DNA of 64,000 bases, taken from positions 23,167 through 87,166 of the IMG/VR virus record IMGVR_UViG_3300025438_000009; one strand, given 5' to 3'. Of this stretch, positions 13,335 through 20,311 are shown piece by piece; position 1 is the stretch's first letter; the number at the start of each line of letters is the position of its first letter. A program made the translations under genes and the position numbers. The notes beneath the pieces are model-generated. The model did no database searches. It saw nothing but the letters and a program-made list of their open reading frames with translations, and was not told the origin of the DNA. The stretch is from a virus.

Positions 13335-13362
13335 GCCCCTCGCTTACGCGGGGGGTCTTTCG
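13335..13362 (+). terminator. Intrinsic terminator
   Basis: CCCCTCGC (13336-13343) pairs with GCGGGGGG (13348-13355) around a TTAC loop, then TCTTTCG. Confidence 0.8.
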
Positions 13363-13375
13363 TATTGTGTGGGTA

Positions 13376-13394
13376 TACACATTCTTTACGTTCG
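13376..13394 (-). repeat. Early-region control motif, copy 8 (inverted)
   Basis: On the minus strand it reads CGAACGTAAAGAATGTGTA. It is the first copy in reverse orientation, still placed between a terminator and a promoter (35 bases before the -35 box at 13430). Confidence 0.85.
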
Positions 13395-13429
13395 CGAGTA
13401 TTATGGTTTAGTAATTTTTGTTTGTCAAT

Positions 13430-13458
13430 TTGACTTTGTCAGTGGTGAGCACTATACT
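13430..13458 (+). promoter_or_regulatory. Promoter with GTCAGTGG spacer element
   Basis: TTGACT (13430-13435), a 17-base spacer containing GTCAGTGG and TATACT (13453-13458). Confidence 0.85.
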
Positions 13459-13494
13459 AGTTATATAACAACTACACAGAGAGAGGAAGTGGAC

Positions 13495-13701
13495 ATGAGC
13501 GGATACACCGTAACCACACCCACGGGGCGCTACGCCCAGACCAGCGCGGGGGAAGTACTAGTGTTCGACACCGAGCGTAATGCTGAGACCTACATTTGGG
13601 ATAGGTACTACGATTTTCGGGATTCCTTCACCATTGCCCCGAGCACCAAGGACAGTGGTCGCCCAGTGAGAGCCACAGACCTAATGCGCTTTAGCGCCTA
13701 G
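13495..13701 (+). CDS. Hypothetical 68-residue protein
   Basis: The ATG at 13495 follows AGAGAGGAAGTGGAC. An upstream in-frame start would place the promoter inside the gene. The first half (YTVTTPTGRYAQTSAGEVLVF) looks like a beta-hairpin rich fold; the second half is helical. No family is recognised. It is monocistronic with its own promoter and terminator. Confidence 0.7.
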   Translation: MSGYTVTTPTGRYAQTSAGEVLVFDTERNAETYIWDRYYDFRDSFTIAPSTKDSGRPVRATDLMRFSA

Positions 13702-13715
13702 CACCAAACGGAGTA

Positions 13716-13755
13716 GCCCCCCTACGCACTAGATGCTAGGGGGGTTATTTGTTTT
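13716..13755 (+). terminator. Intrinsic terminator
   Basis: CCCCCCTA (13717-13724) pairs with TAGGGGGG (13737-13744), followed by TTATTTGTTTTTT. Confidence 0.85.
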
Positions 13756-13765
13756 TTGACACGAT

Positions 13766-13794
13766 TTGACAGTGCTAGTTTTGATAACTATACT
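13766..13794 (+). promoter_or_regulatory. Promoter for the structured leader and DUF3846-like gene
   Basis: TTGACA (13766-13771), a 17-base spacer and TATACT (13789-13794). A second TTGACA lies ten bases upstream (13756). Confidence 0.85.
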
Positions 13795-13800
13795 TGGAGT

Positions 13801-13915
13801 ATCAAGTCAATTAGTTAGGGGTGATGCACTACGGGTGCTCATGGGGCGCCTTGTTCAGTGCTATCGCTCAGATACGTCTGTAGCATCGGGGGGCCTCGGC
13901 CCCCCACACTAAAAG
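13801..13915 (+). other. Structured 5' leader RNA
   Basis: The transcript from 13766 carries about 145 untranslated bases. GATGC near 13823 can pair with GCATC near 13884, enclosing small stems such as GCAC/GTGC and a GCTA...CAGA-TACG-TCTG-TAGC hairpin. A GGGGGGC-CTCG-GCCCCCC hairpin follows. None has a T-run, so this is not an ordinary terminator. It could be a regulatory leader, a riboswitch-like element or a processed small RNA. Confidence 0.5.
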
Positions 13916-13946
13916 ACAATGACAGACAAGACAGAAAGAAGGAAAG

Positions 13947-14288
13947 ATGAGAACAGCAGTGAAAGTAACCACAGAAGGACAAGTGGCAGTGCTCGACTTA
14001 GACAGTGTGGACAGTGAACTATCAACACTTCAGAGTGCCGTAGGTGGGTGGATTGAAGCAGTAGACGTAGCTGGAGAAATGAGTATCTACCTAAATGAAG
14101 AAGGAAAGATGATAGGACTCCCTATCAACTATGTAGCTACTTGGTACTTCGACCAGACATGGGGAGCAGGGAAAGACATTATCGTAGGTGATGTTGTATT
14201 CACTGGACTACCCGATGGAGAAGGTAAGACCATGGGACTTACCGTCGAGCAGCTGACCGGCGTTATGGACCGCGTAGGCGCTAGCTAG
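13947..14288 (+). CDS. DUF3846-like protein
   Basis: A 113-residue acidic protein with LQSAVGGWIEAVD (about 29-41), YLNEEGKMIGLPINYVAT (48-65) and a GDVVFTG segment (81-87). This order is typical of the DUF3846-type phage and plasmid proteins from memory, which have no established role. The site AGAAAGAAGGAAAG precedes the ATG. The long structured leader upstream suggests post-transcriptional control. A terminator follows. Confidence 0.75.
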   Translation: MRTAVKVTTEGQVAVLDLDSVDSELSTLQSAVGGWIEAVDVAGEMSIYLNEEGKMIGLPINYVATWYFDQTWGAGKDIIVGDVVFTGLPDGEGKTMGLTVEQLTGVMDRVGAS

Positions 14289-14306
14289 CCAACACCCCAA
14301 GTAAAG

Positions 14307-14335
14307 ACCCCCACACACCCCGTGGGGGTTTTTGC
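14307..14335 (+). terminator. Intrinsic terminator closing the early region
   Basis: ACCCCCAC (14307-14314) pairs with GTGGGGGT (14322-14329), followed by TTTTGC. It separates the early cassettes from the packaging genes. Confidence 0.9.
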
Positions 14336-14353
14336 TATGATATCCTTGACCCT

Positions 14354-14914
14354 ATGAACCTACCTAATGACGTACAAAATGACCTAGCTCGCCACGCCGG
14401 GAACACTTTGACCTTGCCGTACCTTGCCCGTGTCCTACGGGACAGTGGGTGGACGTTGAGTGCTATTGCTGAACCTTTAGGCCTAACCCGCGAGCGCGTG
14501 CGACAAATTATCAACAGTGCAACCGATAAAGACTACGAAAGTCTTGCGGACTTCGCGAACAGCATTGGTTTTGAAATCCCTGCGCCCCCGCCCAAGCCAG
14601 TGCTGGAAGAACGTAAAAAAAGTGTACGCCCGACAGTAGGCCAAGAAAACATTGAACGGATGTTGGAACTGCAACCTTTTGCTAGGCAAGTGCGCTCGAA
14701 CAGCCCGCTTTACCGTGCGGAGGGTGAGGAATACACTCGTCTCATTGCTTATGAGCACCTAGAACGTGGTGTATCACTCTTTAGCTTGAGTAAAGAGCTG
14801 GGAGTGACTCACGGGGCACTTCGCTTCCGGTTAGTGCGATACGGGTATAAAGAAGCGACTTCAGAACATAAAGTCTACAGACCTATTAGCCAGGAGAACA
14901 GAGTACATGGGTAA
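14354..14914 (+). CDS. Double helix-turn-helix DNA-binding protein upstream of terminase
   Basis: A 186-residue protein with two helix-turn-helix segments: residues 33-53 (WTLSAIAEPLGLTRERVRQI, sigma-region-4-like) and 141-161 (SLFSLSKELGVTHGALRFRL), joined by a proline-rich linker. Its position, overlapping terL by eight bases, makes it the best candidate for the small terminase subunit; a transcription regulator is the alternative. It has the same architecture as the protein at 17533. There is no binding site; a TATGAT box (14336-14341) lies 12 bases before the ATG. A copy of the early control motif is embedded in its coding sequence (14609-14628). Confidence 0.8.
   Translation: MNLPNDVQNDLARHAGNTLTLPYLARVLRDSGWTLSAIAEPLGLTRERVRQIINSATDKDYESLADFANSIGFEIPAPPPKPVLEERKKSVRPTVGQENIERMLELQPFARQVRSNSPLYRAEGEEYTRLIAYEHLERGVSLFSLSKELGVTHGALRFRLVRYGYKEATSEHKVYRPISQENRVHG
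14609..14628 (+). repeat. Control motif embedded in the HTH gene
   Basis: GAACGTAAAAAAAGTGTACG matches the motif with two differences over its core. It encodes EERKKSVRP in the linker. It may be an internal operator, or coincidence in an AAA-rich stretch. Confidence 0.45.
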
Positions 14915-16322
14915 ATCTCTCGCTCAGATAGTTGCAGAACTTCCCGATGAGGAGAGACTGCAAGCGATGGAAGGACTAGACCCTGACAACCTTTTATGGG
15001 ACTGGAGATTCTGGGGCAGACCAGAACAGATTCCCCCTGCTGATGACTCGTGGAACGTGGGACTGTACTTAGCTGGACGTGGAGCTGGGAAGACCAGGGC
15101 AGCAGCGGAGTGGATTAGGGACAGAGCTAAGATTTCAGACCGGGGACACTTGAGATTCCTGTTGGTCGCTCGTACTGCAGCTGACGTGCGAGACGTGCTT
15201 GTGGAGGGTGACTCAGGAGTACTCAACGTTAGCCCGCCCTCAGAGCGACCACTCTATGAACCATCCAAGCGTAGGCTCACGTGGCCCAATGGGAACACTG
15301 CTGTACTCTCGACCGCTGATGAACCTGACTCACTTCGTGGTGTGCAAGCACATTACTCGTGGGCTGATGAGTTGGCAGCGTGGAGGCAGACCCCAGATGC
15401 AGCAGGCATGACCTCATGGGACAACTTGAGGGTGGCAACTCGTCTAGGTATGAACCCTCAGATACTGGCGACCACCACACCCAAGCGCGTGCCTGTGCTC
15501 TATGCATTACTAGATGAAGCCAAGCAGGGAAAGAAGATATGGATATCTCGGGGCTCAACCATGGACAACGCTGGCAACCTATCAGAGGCATACTTGAGTG
15601 CTATCACGGGAGTGTATGAAGGTACTCGGCTTGCAGCACAAGAGCTCTATGGTGAGATGCTTGACGCTGTTGAGGGAGCACTGTGGACGGAGGAGCTAAT
15701 TAGTGCTGGGAGGCAGAGTGTCATGCCTAGTGGACTTCCCCTACGCTGTATTGGTGTAGACCCCTCGGTAGCGGAGAGCCCTCGTGATGAGTGCGGGATA
15801 GTCGTAGTGGCTAGTACCGCCGAACGTGACCTGTACAAGAGACAATCGTGGGTACTGGAGGATGCTAGTGTCCTCGGGTCGCCTACAGTGTGGGCCCAGA
15901 GAGTAGTGGACATGGCTCGCAAGTGGGGTTGTCCTGTAGTGGCAGAGGTGAACCAAGGTGGAGCTTTGGTAAGTAATGCTATCCACACCATCGACCCGAA
16001 CATCACGGTGTTGGAGGTGCACTCCAAGTACGGCAAAGCCCTGCGGGCAGAGCCCATCACCCTAGCGTATGAACAGTCACGGGTGCATCACCTCGGATAC
16101 TTCGCGGAGCTCGAGAGCCAGATGACTTCGTGGGTACCAGGTGAAAGTAAGTCTCCCGACAGAGTTGATGCACTTGTACATGCACTTACGGCTTTGCTCA
16201 TCAAGCCCCCTGCTGGATTCAGTGGTGGGAAGATTACGGCTAAGTCCCATGCGGGTAGGCGTATATCTGATGGTAATAGTGTCGCCGGACGTGGCGGGCG
16301 TGGAGTGTTCAGAGTACGGTAG
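14907..16322 (+). CDS. terL: Terminase large subunit
   Basis: A 471-residue packaging motor. The ATPase half has Walker A AGRGAGKT (56-63) and Walker B with Asp154-Glu155 (SWADELAAW). The nuclease half shows Asp285 (GVDPS), an acidic EVNQGG segment near 351 and a VDALVHAL helix near 418-425, the usual RNase H-fold acidic cluster. It couples ATP hydrolysis to DNA translocation into the prohead and cuts the concatemer. It overlaps the HTH gene upstream, while a long non-coding stretch follows. The length is normal for the family. Confidence 0.95.
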   Translation: MGKSLAQIVAELPDEERLQAMEGLDPDNLLWDWRFWGRPEQIPPADDSWNVGLYLAGRGAGKTRAAAEWIRDRAKISDRGHLRFLLVARTAADVRDVLVEGDSGVLNVSPPSERPLYEPSKRRLTWPNGNTAVLSTADEPDSLRGVQAHYSWADELAAWRQTPDAAGMTSWDNLRVATRLGMNPQILATTTPKRVPVLYALLDEAKQGKKIWISRGSTMDNAGNLSEAYLSAITGVYEGTRLAAQELYGEMLDAVEGALWTEELISAGRQSVMPSGLPLRCIGVDPSVAESPRDECGIVVVASTAERDLYKRQSWVLEDASVLGSPTVWAQRVVDMARKWGCPVVAEVNQGGALVSNAIHTIDPNITVLEVHSKYGKALRAEPITLAYEQSRVHHLGYFAELESQMTSWVPGESKSPDRVDALVHALTALLIKPPAGFSGGKITAKSHAGRRISDGNSVAGRGGRGVFRVR

Positions 16323-16562
16323 AACTTATGCGGTAATACGGTAATGGCATTGCTGGAGCTTGAGTTGTTTGTTATGGAATCGTTATTGGCCAACCGCTAA
16401 CTTTGTAGATTAGTTTGTGTATCAAGTTATGGCGCACTGCGTGTCGCCGGTGGAATTTTCTTTGACACTGTGTACATGAGGTTGAGCTTATGACCCCCCT
16501 GTTTGGGTGGGTGTGTTGTTGTTGAGTGTGCAATTGTTTGTACAGAGTTGCTGGCCACCCCT

Positions 16563-16585
16563 GTGTCAGTGGTCATCATTACTAT
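16563..16585 (+). promoter_or_regulatory. GTGTCAGTGG element with TACTAT box
   Basis: GTGTCAGTGG (16563-16572) is followed at the usual distance by TACTAT (16580-16585). There is no -35 hexamer. A transcript would begin at the GGGGG/CCCCC hairpin. Confidence 0.4.
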
Positions 16586-16778
16586 TGATAAGGGGGAAGC
16601 CTAGACCCCCACGCTGGCAGAGTAAAGAACCCCCTTGCCTAGGGGGTGCATGCCTGTAGGTGGTAGGGGGTAGCTTTGCCTATGTCTGTCAACAAGGTTG
16701 AAGAGGGTGGGTTGCACCAGAGTTACATGTTTGCTAGTACAAATCTTTTGTTGTTGTGTCTAGTACAAGAGGGGGGGG

Positions 16779-16793
16779 GTACACATTCTTTAC
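16779..16793 (-). repeat. Control motif, copy 10 (inverted, core only)
   Basis: The minus strand reads GTAAAGAATGTGTAC, a perfect 15-base core. The GAAC flank is missing. Confidence 0.65.
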
Positions 16794-17062
16794 TTGTATA
16801 TATTTTTTCTTGGCCCCCCCTATTGAGGGGGGTGTACCTCTCTAAAACACATCATCTGCCCCAGAAAAAAGTGCGCAGCCCCTAAAATAAACAGAGGAGA
16901 AAGTATTCTGGAATTGACTTGACATCTGTGTAGCTAGGTGGTGTTGCAGACTTTTGCCGTGCCATGCGGGGGTGGGGTGAAAACAGGAAACCAGGCGATT
17001 TGCAGCTCAGCGCAGAGGCTCCCCACTCACCGACCAAATGCAGTTTAACTAAGGGTACCGAA

Positions 17063-17079
17063 ACGTACACTATGTACGT
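17063..17079. repeat. ACGTAC/GTACGT inverted repeat
   Basis: ACGTAC and GTACGT are separated by ACTAT, just past the 3' end of the minus-strand gene. It may be an operator or part of its transcript end. Confidence 0.4.
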
Positions 17080-17084
17080 AAGAA

Positions 17085-17432
17085 CTAAGCCTTTTTTCTC
17101 GGAGCCCTCTTCTTAGGAGCAGGCTTTGCCTTAGCTGTAACAGGCACCGCCACAACCTCTTCCTCGGGTTCTCCGGCAATCTTGGCATCCAGGATGGCAC
17201 TTCCGCCATCGGCAAGGAAGTGTGAGAAAGCAATCTGCGCCTCTCGGGGGACGTCCATCACCTTCTCGAAGTCGACAATGTGTAGGACGTCGCCTACGGA
17301 GTCTAGAATCTCGTAGTCGTTTCCGACGAGCATTCCGACTAGTGAAACTTCTGCCAGTGTAGACTCACTGGTGCAGAATACGTTTAGCATGTAGTTGCGG
17401 TATGCCACGCTGATTTTGAATTCTTTGGACAT
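17085..17432 (-). CDS. Minus-strand protein with Lys/Pro/Ala-rich tail
   Basis: A 115-residue protein, one of only two clear minus-strand genes. Residues 1-85 look folded and acidic to neutral, with no recognised family. Residues 99-115 (TAKAKPAPKKRAPRKKA) form a basic tail like those of histone H1-like and HupB-like proteins, so DNA or RNA binding is likely. The site TTAAGGAGAGAC sets the ATG. It is divergent from the HTH gene at 17533, a layout often used for regulators. The lysine-rich tail is a conceivable substrate for the phage deacetylase; this is speculation. Confidence 0.8.
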   Translation of the reverse strand: MSKEFKISVAYRNYMLNVFCTSESTLAEVSLVGMLVGNDYEILDSVGDVLHIVDFEKVMDVPREAQIAFSHFLADGGSAILDAKIAGEPEEEVVAVPVTAKAKPAPKKRAPRKKA

Positions 17433-17458
17433 GTCTCTCCTTAAGATTTACAACCCAA

Positions 17459-17464
17459 ACTATA
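17459..17464 (-). promoter_or_regulatory. -10 box of the minus-strand gene
   Basis: TATAGT on the minus strand, 27 bases before the ATG at 17432. No clear -35 is present. Confidence 0.45.
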
Positions 17465-17520
17465 TCAGAAAAATATAACTTTATTGTTCTATTTCCGCCC
17501 TTAAGTACCAAATCTTCCTG

Positions 17521-17526
17521 TAGAAT
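17521..17526 (+). promoter_or_regulatory. Leaderless -10 box for the HTH gene at 17533
   Basis: TAGAAT ends six bases before the ATG. There is no Shine-Dalgarno sequence between them and no clear -35. It is divergent from the promoter at 17459. Confidence 0.5.
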
Positions 17527-17532
17527 CTTCTT

Positions 17533-18015
17533 ATGAGAAGGTCCGCCAGAAGTCAGCCACTTCCCCTCAAAGAGCAGAAGCATCTGCTCGCCCTCGTGGA
17601 AACCCCGCCTTTGCTCAAGGCTCGTTGCTACTCTCTCTATATGGCTGGGTGGACTCTTTCGGCTATTGGTGACGCTCTTGGGAAAGCTCGTTCGACAGTC
17701 CGTTCGTGGATTGTGTCTGGCCCGTATCCTTTCGATACCACTATTCCTAAGCCTGCTGATAAAAGCTACGTCCGTCGACGCCCCATCTCTCCGGGCATTT
17801 CTCCTACCGACAAAAGTCGCCTTGCTAAGCTTGCGCCTATTGCCCGACGCTATCGGGCTAGACTCGCTCCCACGCATAGCGCTACACTTGCTAATAACGA
17901 ACTTACGGATTTAACTCGCGCTCTCCACGCCACAGGCGTATCCATTCAACAACTTGCTGATGCCACGGGTGTCACATATCGTGCCATGTATAGAAGGGTC
18001 AAAAATGTCCGTTAA
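17533..18015 (+). CDS. Second double helix-turn-helix protein
   Basis: A 160-residue basic protein with helix-turn-helix segments at 40-60 (WTLSAIGDALGKARSTVRSWI) and 136-156 (GVSIQQLADATGVTYRAMYRR). The first matches the protein at 14354 closely (both have GWTLSAI), and the linker LAPIARRYRA aligns with LQPFARQVRS, so the two are distant paralogues lying on either side of terL. It probably binds DNA, either in packaging-site recognition or late-gene control. It appears leaderless and overlaps the next gene by 11 bases. Confidence 0.8.
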   Translation: MRRSARSQPLPLKEQKHLLALVETPPLLKARCYSLYMAGWTLSAIGDALGKARSTVRSWIVSGPYPFDTTIPKPADKSYVRRRPISPGISPTDKSRLAKLAPIARRYRARLAPTHSATLANNELTDLTRALHATGVSIQQLADATGVTYRAMYRRVKNVR

Positions 18016-18382
18016 GTACGACCTTTTCCCCGCGTATGTTGCTATTCTTCCTTCCGATGACCCGACCCCTAATGACAGTATGTCTTCGGGTCCACAGAAT
18101 CCTAGACATGCGAGGCATTTGGATAAGGCTCGGGTTGTGGTGTACCAGAATCGGATTATGATTGCTGTTGATAGTGATGAGGGCCCCCGAGTTGTTTTCC
18201 AGGAGAAGTACGACATCCCAATGTTTACTAGGTCTTCCTCGAGGGACGTTGACTCTTTCCTGACTACCGTTTCGGGAAAAAAGCTATCCTTCCGACGTAA
18301 CGATGCCTGCGGGTGTGGGTCTCGTTTGAGAAGTTGGAATCCGTATAACACTCTTCATTCAAAAAACGACCCTACGGAGTAG
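18005..18382 (+). CDS. CGCGSRLRSW-motif phage protein
   Basis: A 125-residue protein. The C-terminal ACGCGSRLRSWNPY segment (about 103-116) is a motif I recall from small actinophage proteins near the packaging genes; the role is unknown. The middle (RVVVYQNRIMIAVDSDEGPRVVF) looks like a beta-rich fold. The ATG at 18005 after AGAAGGGTCAAAA is chosen over an earlier in-frame start because of this site and the short overlap. Confidence 0.8.
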   Translation: MSVKYDLFPAYVAILPSDDPTPNDSMSSGPQNPRHARHLDKARVVVYQNRIMIAVDSDEGPRVVFQEKYDIPMFTRSSSRDVDSFLTTVSGKKLSFRRNDACGCGSRLRSWNPYNTLHSKNDPTE

Positions 18383-18386
18383 ACAC

Positions 18387-18674
18387 ATGACCTTGACCTT
18401 TGTTGCGCTGGCTGTGCTGAGTGCGGCTACCTATCGAATCTCGAAATTCTTTATTGAAGATTTTTTGTTCAACGGAATCCGTGAAAAAATTTTTACAAAA
18501 TTTTCGCCCGAGACTTCTAAGATTGGCTATTTTTTTACGTGTTACTGGTGTATGAGTATGTGGATTGGAACAGCTCTTGCACTCGGTTATATACTAAATA
18601 GTAATGTTATGCTTGTAGTCTGCCTCCCCTTTGCGCTTTCCGCAATTGCAGGCATTATTAGCGATGTGAAGTAG
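18387..18674 (+). CDS. DUF1360-like membrane protein
   Basis: A 95-residue protein with hydrophobic segments near residues 3-15, 57-70 and 74-91. The C52-Y-W-C55 motif in FFTCYWCMSMWIG is typical of DUF1360 membrane proteins, which occur in phages and bacteria without known function. The site ACGGAGTAGACAC precedes the ATG. It is unusually A/T-rich in its middle compared with neighbours. It sits between the CGCG protein and the portal gene. Confidence 0.8.
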   Translation: MTLTFVALAVLSAATYRISKFFIEDFLFNGIREKIFTKFSPETSKIGYFFTCYWCMSMWIGTALALGYILNSNVMLVVCLPFALSAIAGIISDVK

Positions 18675-18682
18675 GAGAAGCT

Positions 18683-20302
18683 GTGGGTGTTTTTCGTAAA
18701 GAGTCCGTTGCAGTACCTGCTCCATACTCCACCCCTCGCGCTTTAACGGCAGCAGCTGCCCAGGTTCGTCTTAATGATAGGGCTGAGGCTGAGCAGTTTA
18801 AGTCCCGGCGTGCGTCTTCTGTTAGTCAGTGGCAACAGGAGGCGTGGGAGTACTACGACGCTATCGGCGAGATTAAGTACGCTTTTAGTCTTGTTGGTTC
18901 GGTTGTTTCTCGCGTCCGCCTTTACGCTGCAGTAATTGAAAACCCAGCTAACGCTCCCGTTTCAGTTACGGACTCGGACACTATTGACCCTTCGCTTGCT
19001 GAGGCAGCACAACGTGCTTTGGCGAGACTTGATTCTGCATATGGCGGACTGGCTGGACTCCTTCGGGACGCAGCCCTCAACATTCTTGTTGCTGGTGAGT
19101 GCTATCTGATTCAGACTCCCGAGCGCATCGGCTCCAGCCTCCCTGAGACGTGGGACATTCGTTCTGTTGATGAGCTTAAGATTGACGGTCGCGGTCAGTA
19201 CATTATTTCTACACGTAGGGACTTGAGCGCGGCTAACGTTGTTCCCGTTCCTAAGAACTCTTTTGTTGGACGTATCTGGCGTTCACACCCCCGCTATTCT
19301 GATGAGCCAGATTCTAGCTTGAAGGGTATATTAGACCTTTGTTCCGAGCTGCTTTTGTTGAACCGTACTTTCCGCGCTACTGCCCGTTCGCGTCTGAACG
19401 CTGGTGCCCTCTACCTTCCCGACGGTCTTTCCGTTTCCGCTGGTCCAGAGAACGACTACCAGTTCGAAGATGAGATTGACATCACGAACCCGACTCCTGA
19501 GGAGGAGGAAGACGAGTTTGAAGAGCAACTGATTGATGCGATGACGACTCCTATCTCGGACGAGTCCTCCGCTAGTGCTGTTGTTCCTCTCATCATTCGC
19601 GGACCTGCTGAGCTTGGGGATGCTATCAAGCAGTTCAAGTTTGAGCGTTCTTTTGACCCAGCGCTAGCCGAGCGTTCTGACCGTGTTCTCGAACGCATCC
19701 TCCAGGGTCTTGATGTTCCTAAGGACATCGTTACGGGTCTTGCGAATGTTCGCTACTCGAACGCTATTCAGATTGACGAGAGCCTTTACAAAGCCCACAT
19801 TGAGCCTCTGATGCTTCTTATTGCAGACGCTCTCACGGTTGTGTATTTTCGCCCCTACTTGCGTTCGCTCGGGCATGAGGATGCGGACATTGACCGCCTT
19901 GTTATTTGGTATGACCCTTCCGCTGTTAGTACGCGCAACGACCGTGCGATGGATGCGGACTCGGGCTTTGACAAGATGGCGGTTAGCTACGGTGCGTGGA
20001 GACACGCACACGGATTCTCGGAGGCAGACGCTCCTAGCCCAACAGAACTGGCTATGAGGTTAATGATTCAAAAGGGCATGATTACGCCCGAACTGACGGA
20101 AGCACTTCTTGCAACTTTTGCCCCCGAGGCAATGACGGCTGTGCGTGATTCTGTTCAGTCTAAGAGTGACACCCCTGTTCCGACCGAGGTTGAGCAGATT
20201 CTTGAGCAACAGGGACCACCTGCAGAAGGGGGAGACGAATCCGCACCTCCTGCTCCTCCAGGAGAAGAACCACCTATCCCGCTAGCCGAGCCAGAAGCAT
20301 AA
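18683..20302 (+). CDS. Portal protein
   Basis: A 539-residue protein at the position expected of the portal, with an alpha/beta body, an AARSRLNAG-like wing segment and a proline/glutamate-rich C-terminal tail (about 495-539). Portals form the dodecameric DNA channel at one capsid vertex, bind the terminase, and seed head assembly. The GTG at 18683 follows TAGGAGAAGCT. The call rests on position, length and general pattern rather than on one catalytic motif. Confidence 0.85.
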   Translation: MGVFRKESVAVPAPYSTPRALTAAAAQVRLNDRAEAEQFKSRRASSVSQWQQEAWEYYDAIGEIKYAFSLVGSVVSRVRLYAAVIENPANAPVSVTDSDTIDPSLAEAAQRALARLDSAYGGLAGLLRDAALNILVAGECYLIQTPERIGSSLPETWDIRSVDELKIDGRGQYIISTRRDLSAANVVPVPKNSFVGRIWRSHPRYSDEPDSSLKGILDLCSELLLLNRTFRATARSRLNAGALYLPDGLSVSAGPENDYQFEDEIDITNPTPEEEEDEFEEQLIDAMTTPISDESSASAVVPLIIRGPAELGDAIKQFKFERSFDPALAERSDRVLERILQGLDVPKDIVTGLANVRYSNAIQIDESLYKAHIEPLMLLIADALTVVYFRPYLRSLGHEDADIDRLVIWYDPSAVSTRNDRAMDADSGFDKMAVSYGAWRHAHGFSEADAPSPTELAMRLMIQKGMITPELTEALLATFAPEAMTAVRDSVQSKSDTPVPTEVEQILEQQGPPAEGGDESAPPAPPGEEPPIPLAEPEA

Positions 20303-20311
20303 GGTACCCCA

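Larger units (their letters stand above)
16323..17084 (+). other. Long non-coding region after terL
   Basis: No credible gene is seen on either strand in 760 bases. It contains a GTGTCAGTGG-type promoter (16563-16585), G/C hairpins at 16592-16610, 16629-16647 and 16815-16831, an inverted control motif (16779-16793), a wide inverted repeat GGTACAC/GTGTACC (16778 and 16832), and an ACGTAC/GTACGT repeat (17063-17079). A 69-codon frame at 16676 lacks a binding site and runs across these structures. A packaging site, small RNA or control region between late and divergent genes is possible. Confidence 0.6.

Noticed and set aside
16462-16490. TTGACA at 16462 as a promoter
   Set aside because: No -10-like box lies 16-18 bases downstream (AGCTTA).
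16676-16885. 69-codon frame in the non-coding island
   Set aside because: No binding site at a useful distance, runs through hairpins and the inverted control motif, and gives a low-complexity product.
16990-17045. tRNA-like GCAGCTCAGCGCAGAGGC stretch
   Set aside because: It resembles a D-arm (AGCTCAG) but no acceptor pairing or GTTCGA T-arm follows at the right distances. No tRNA was found anywhere in the window.
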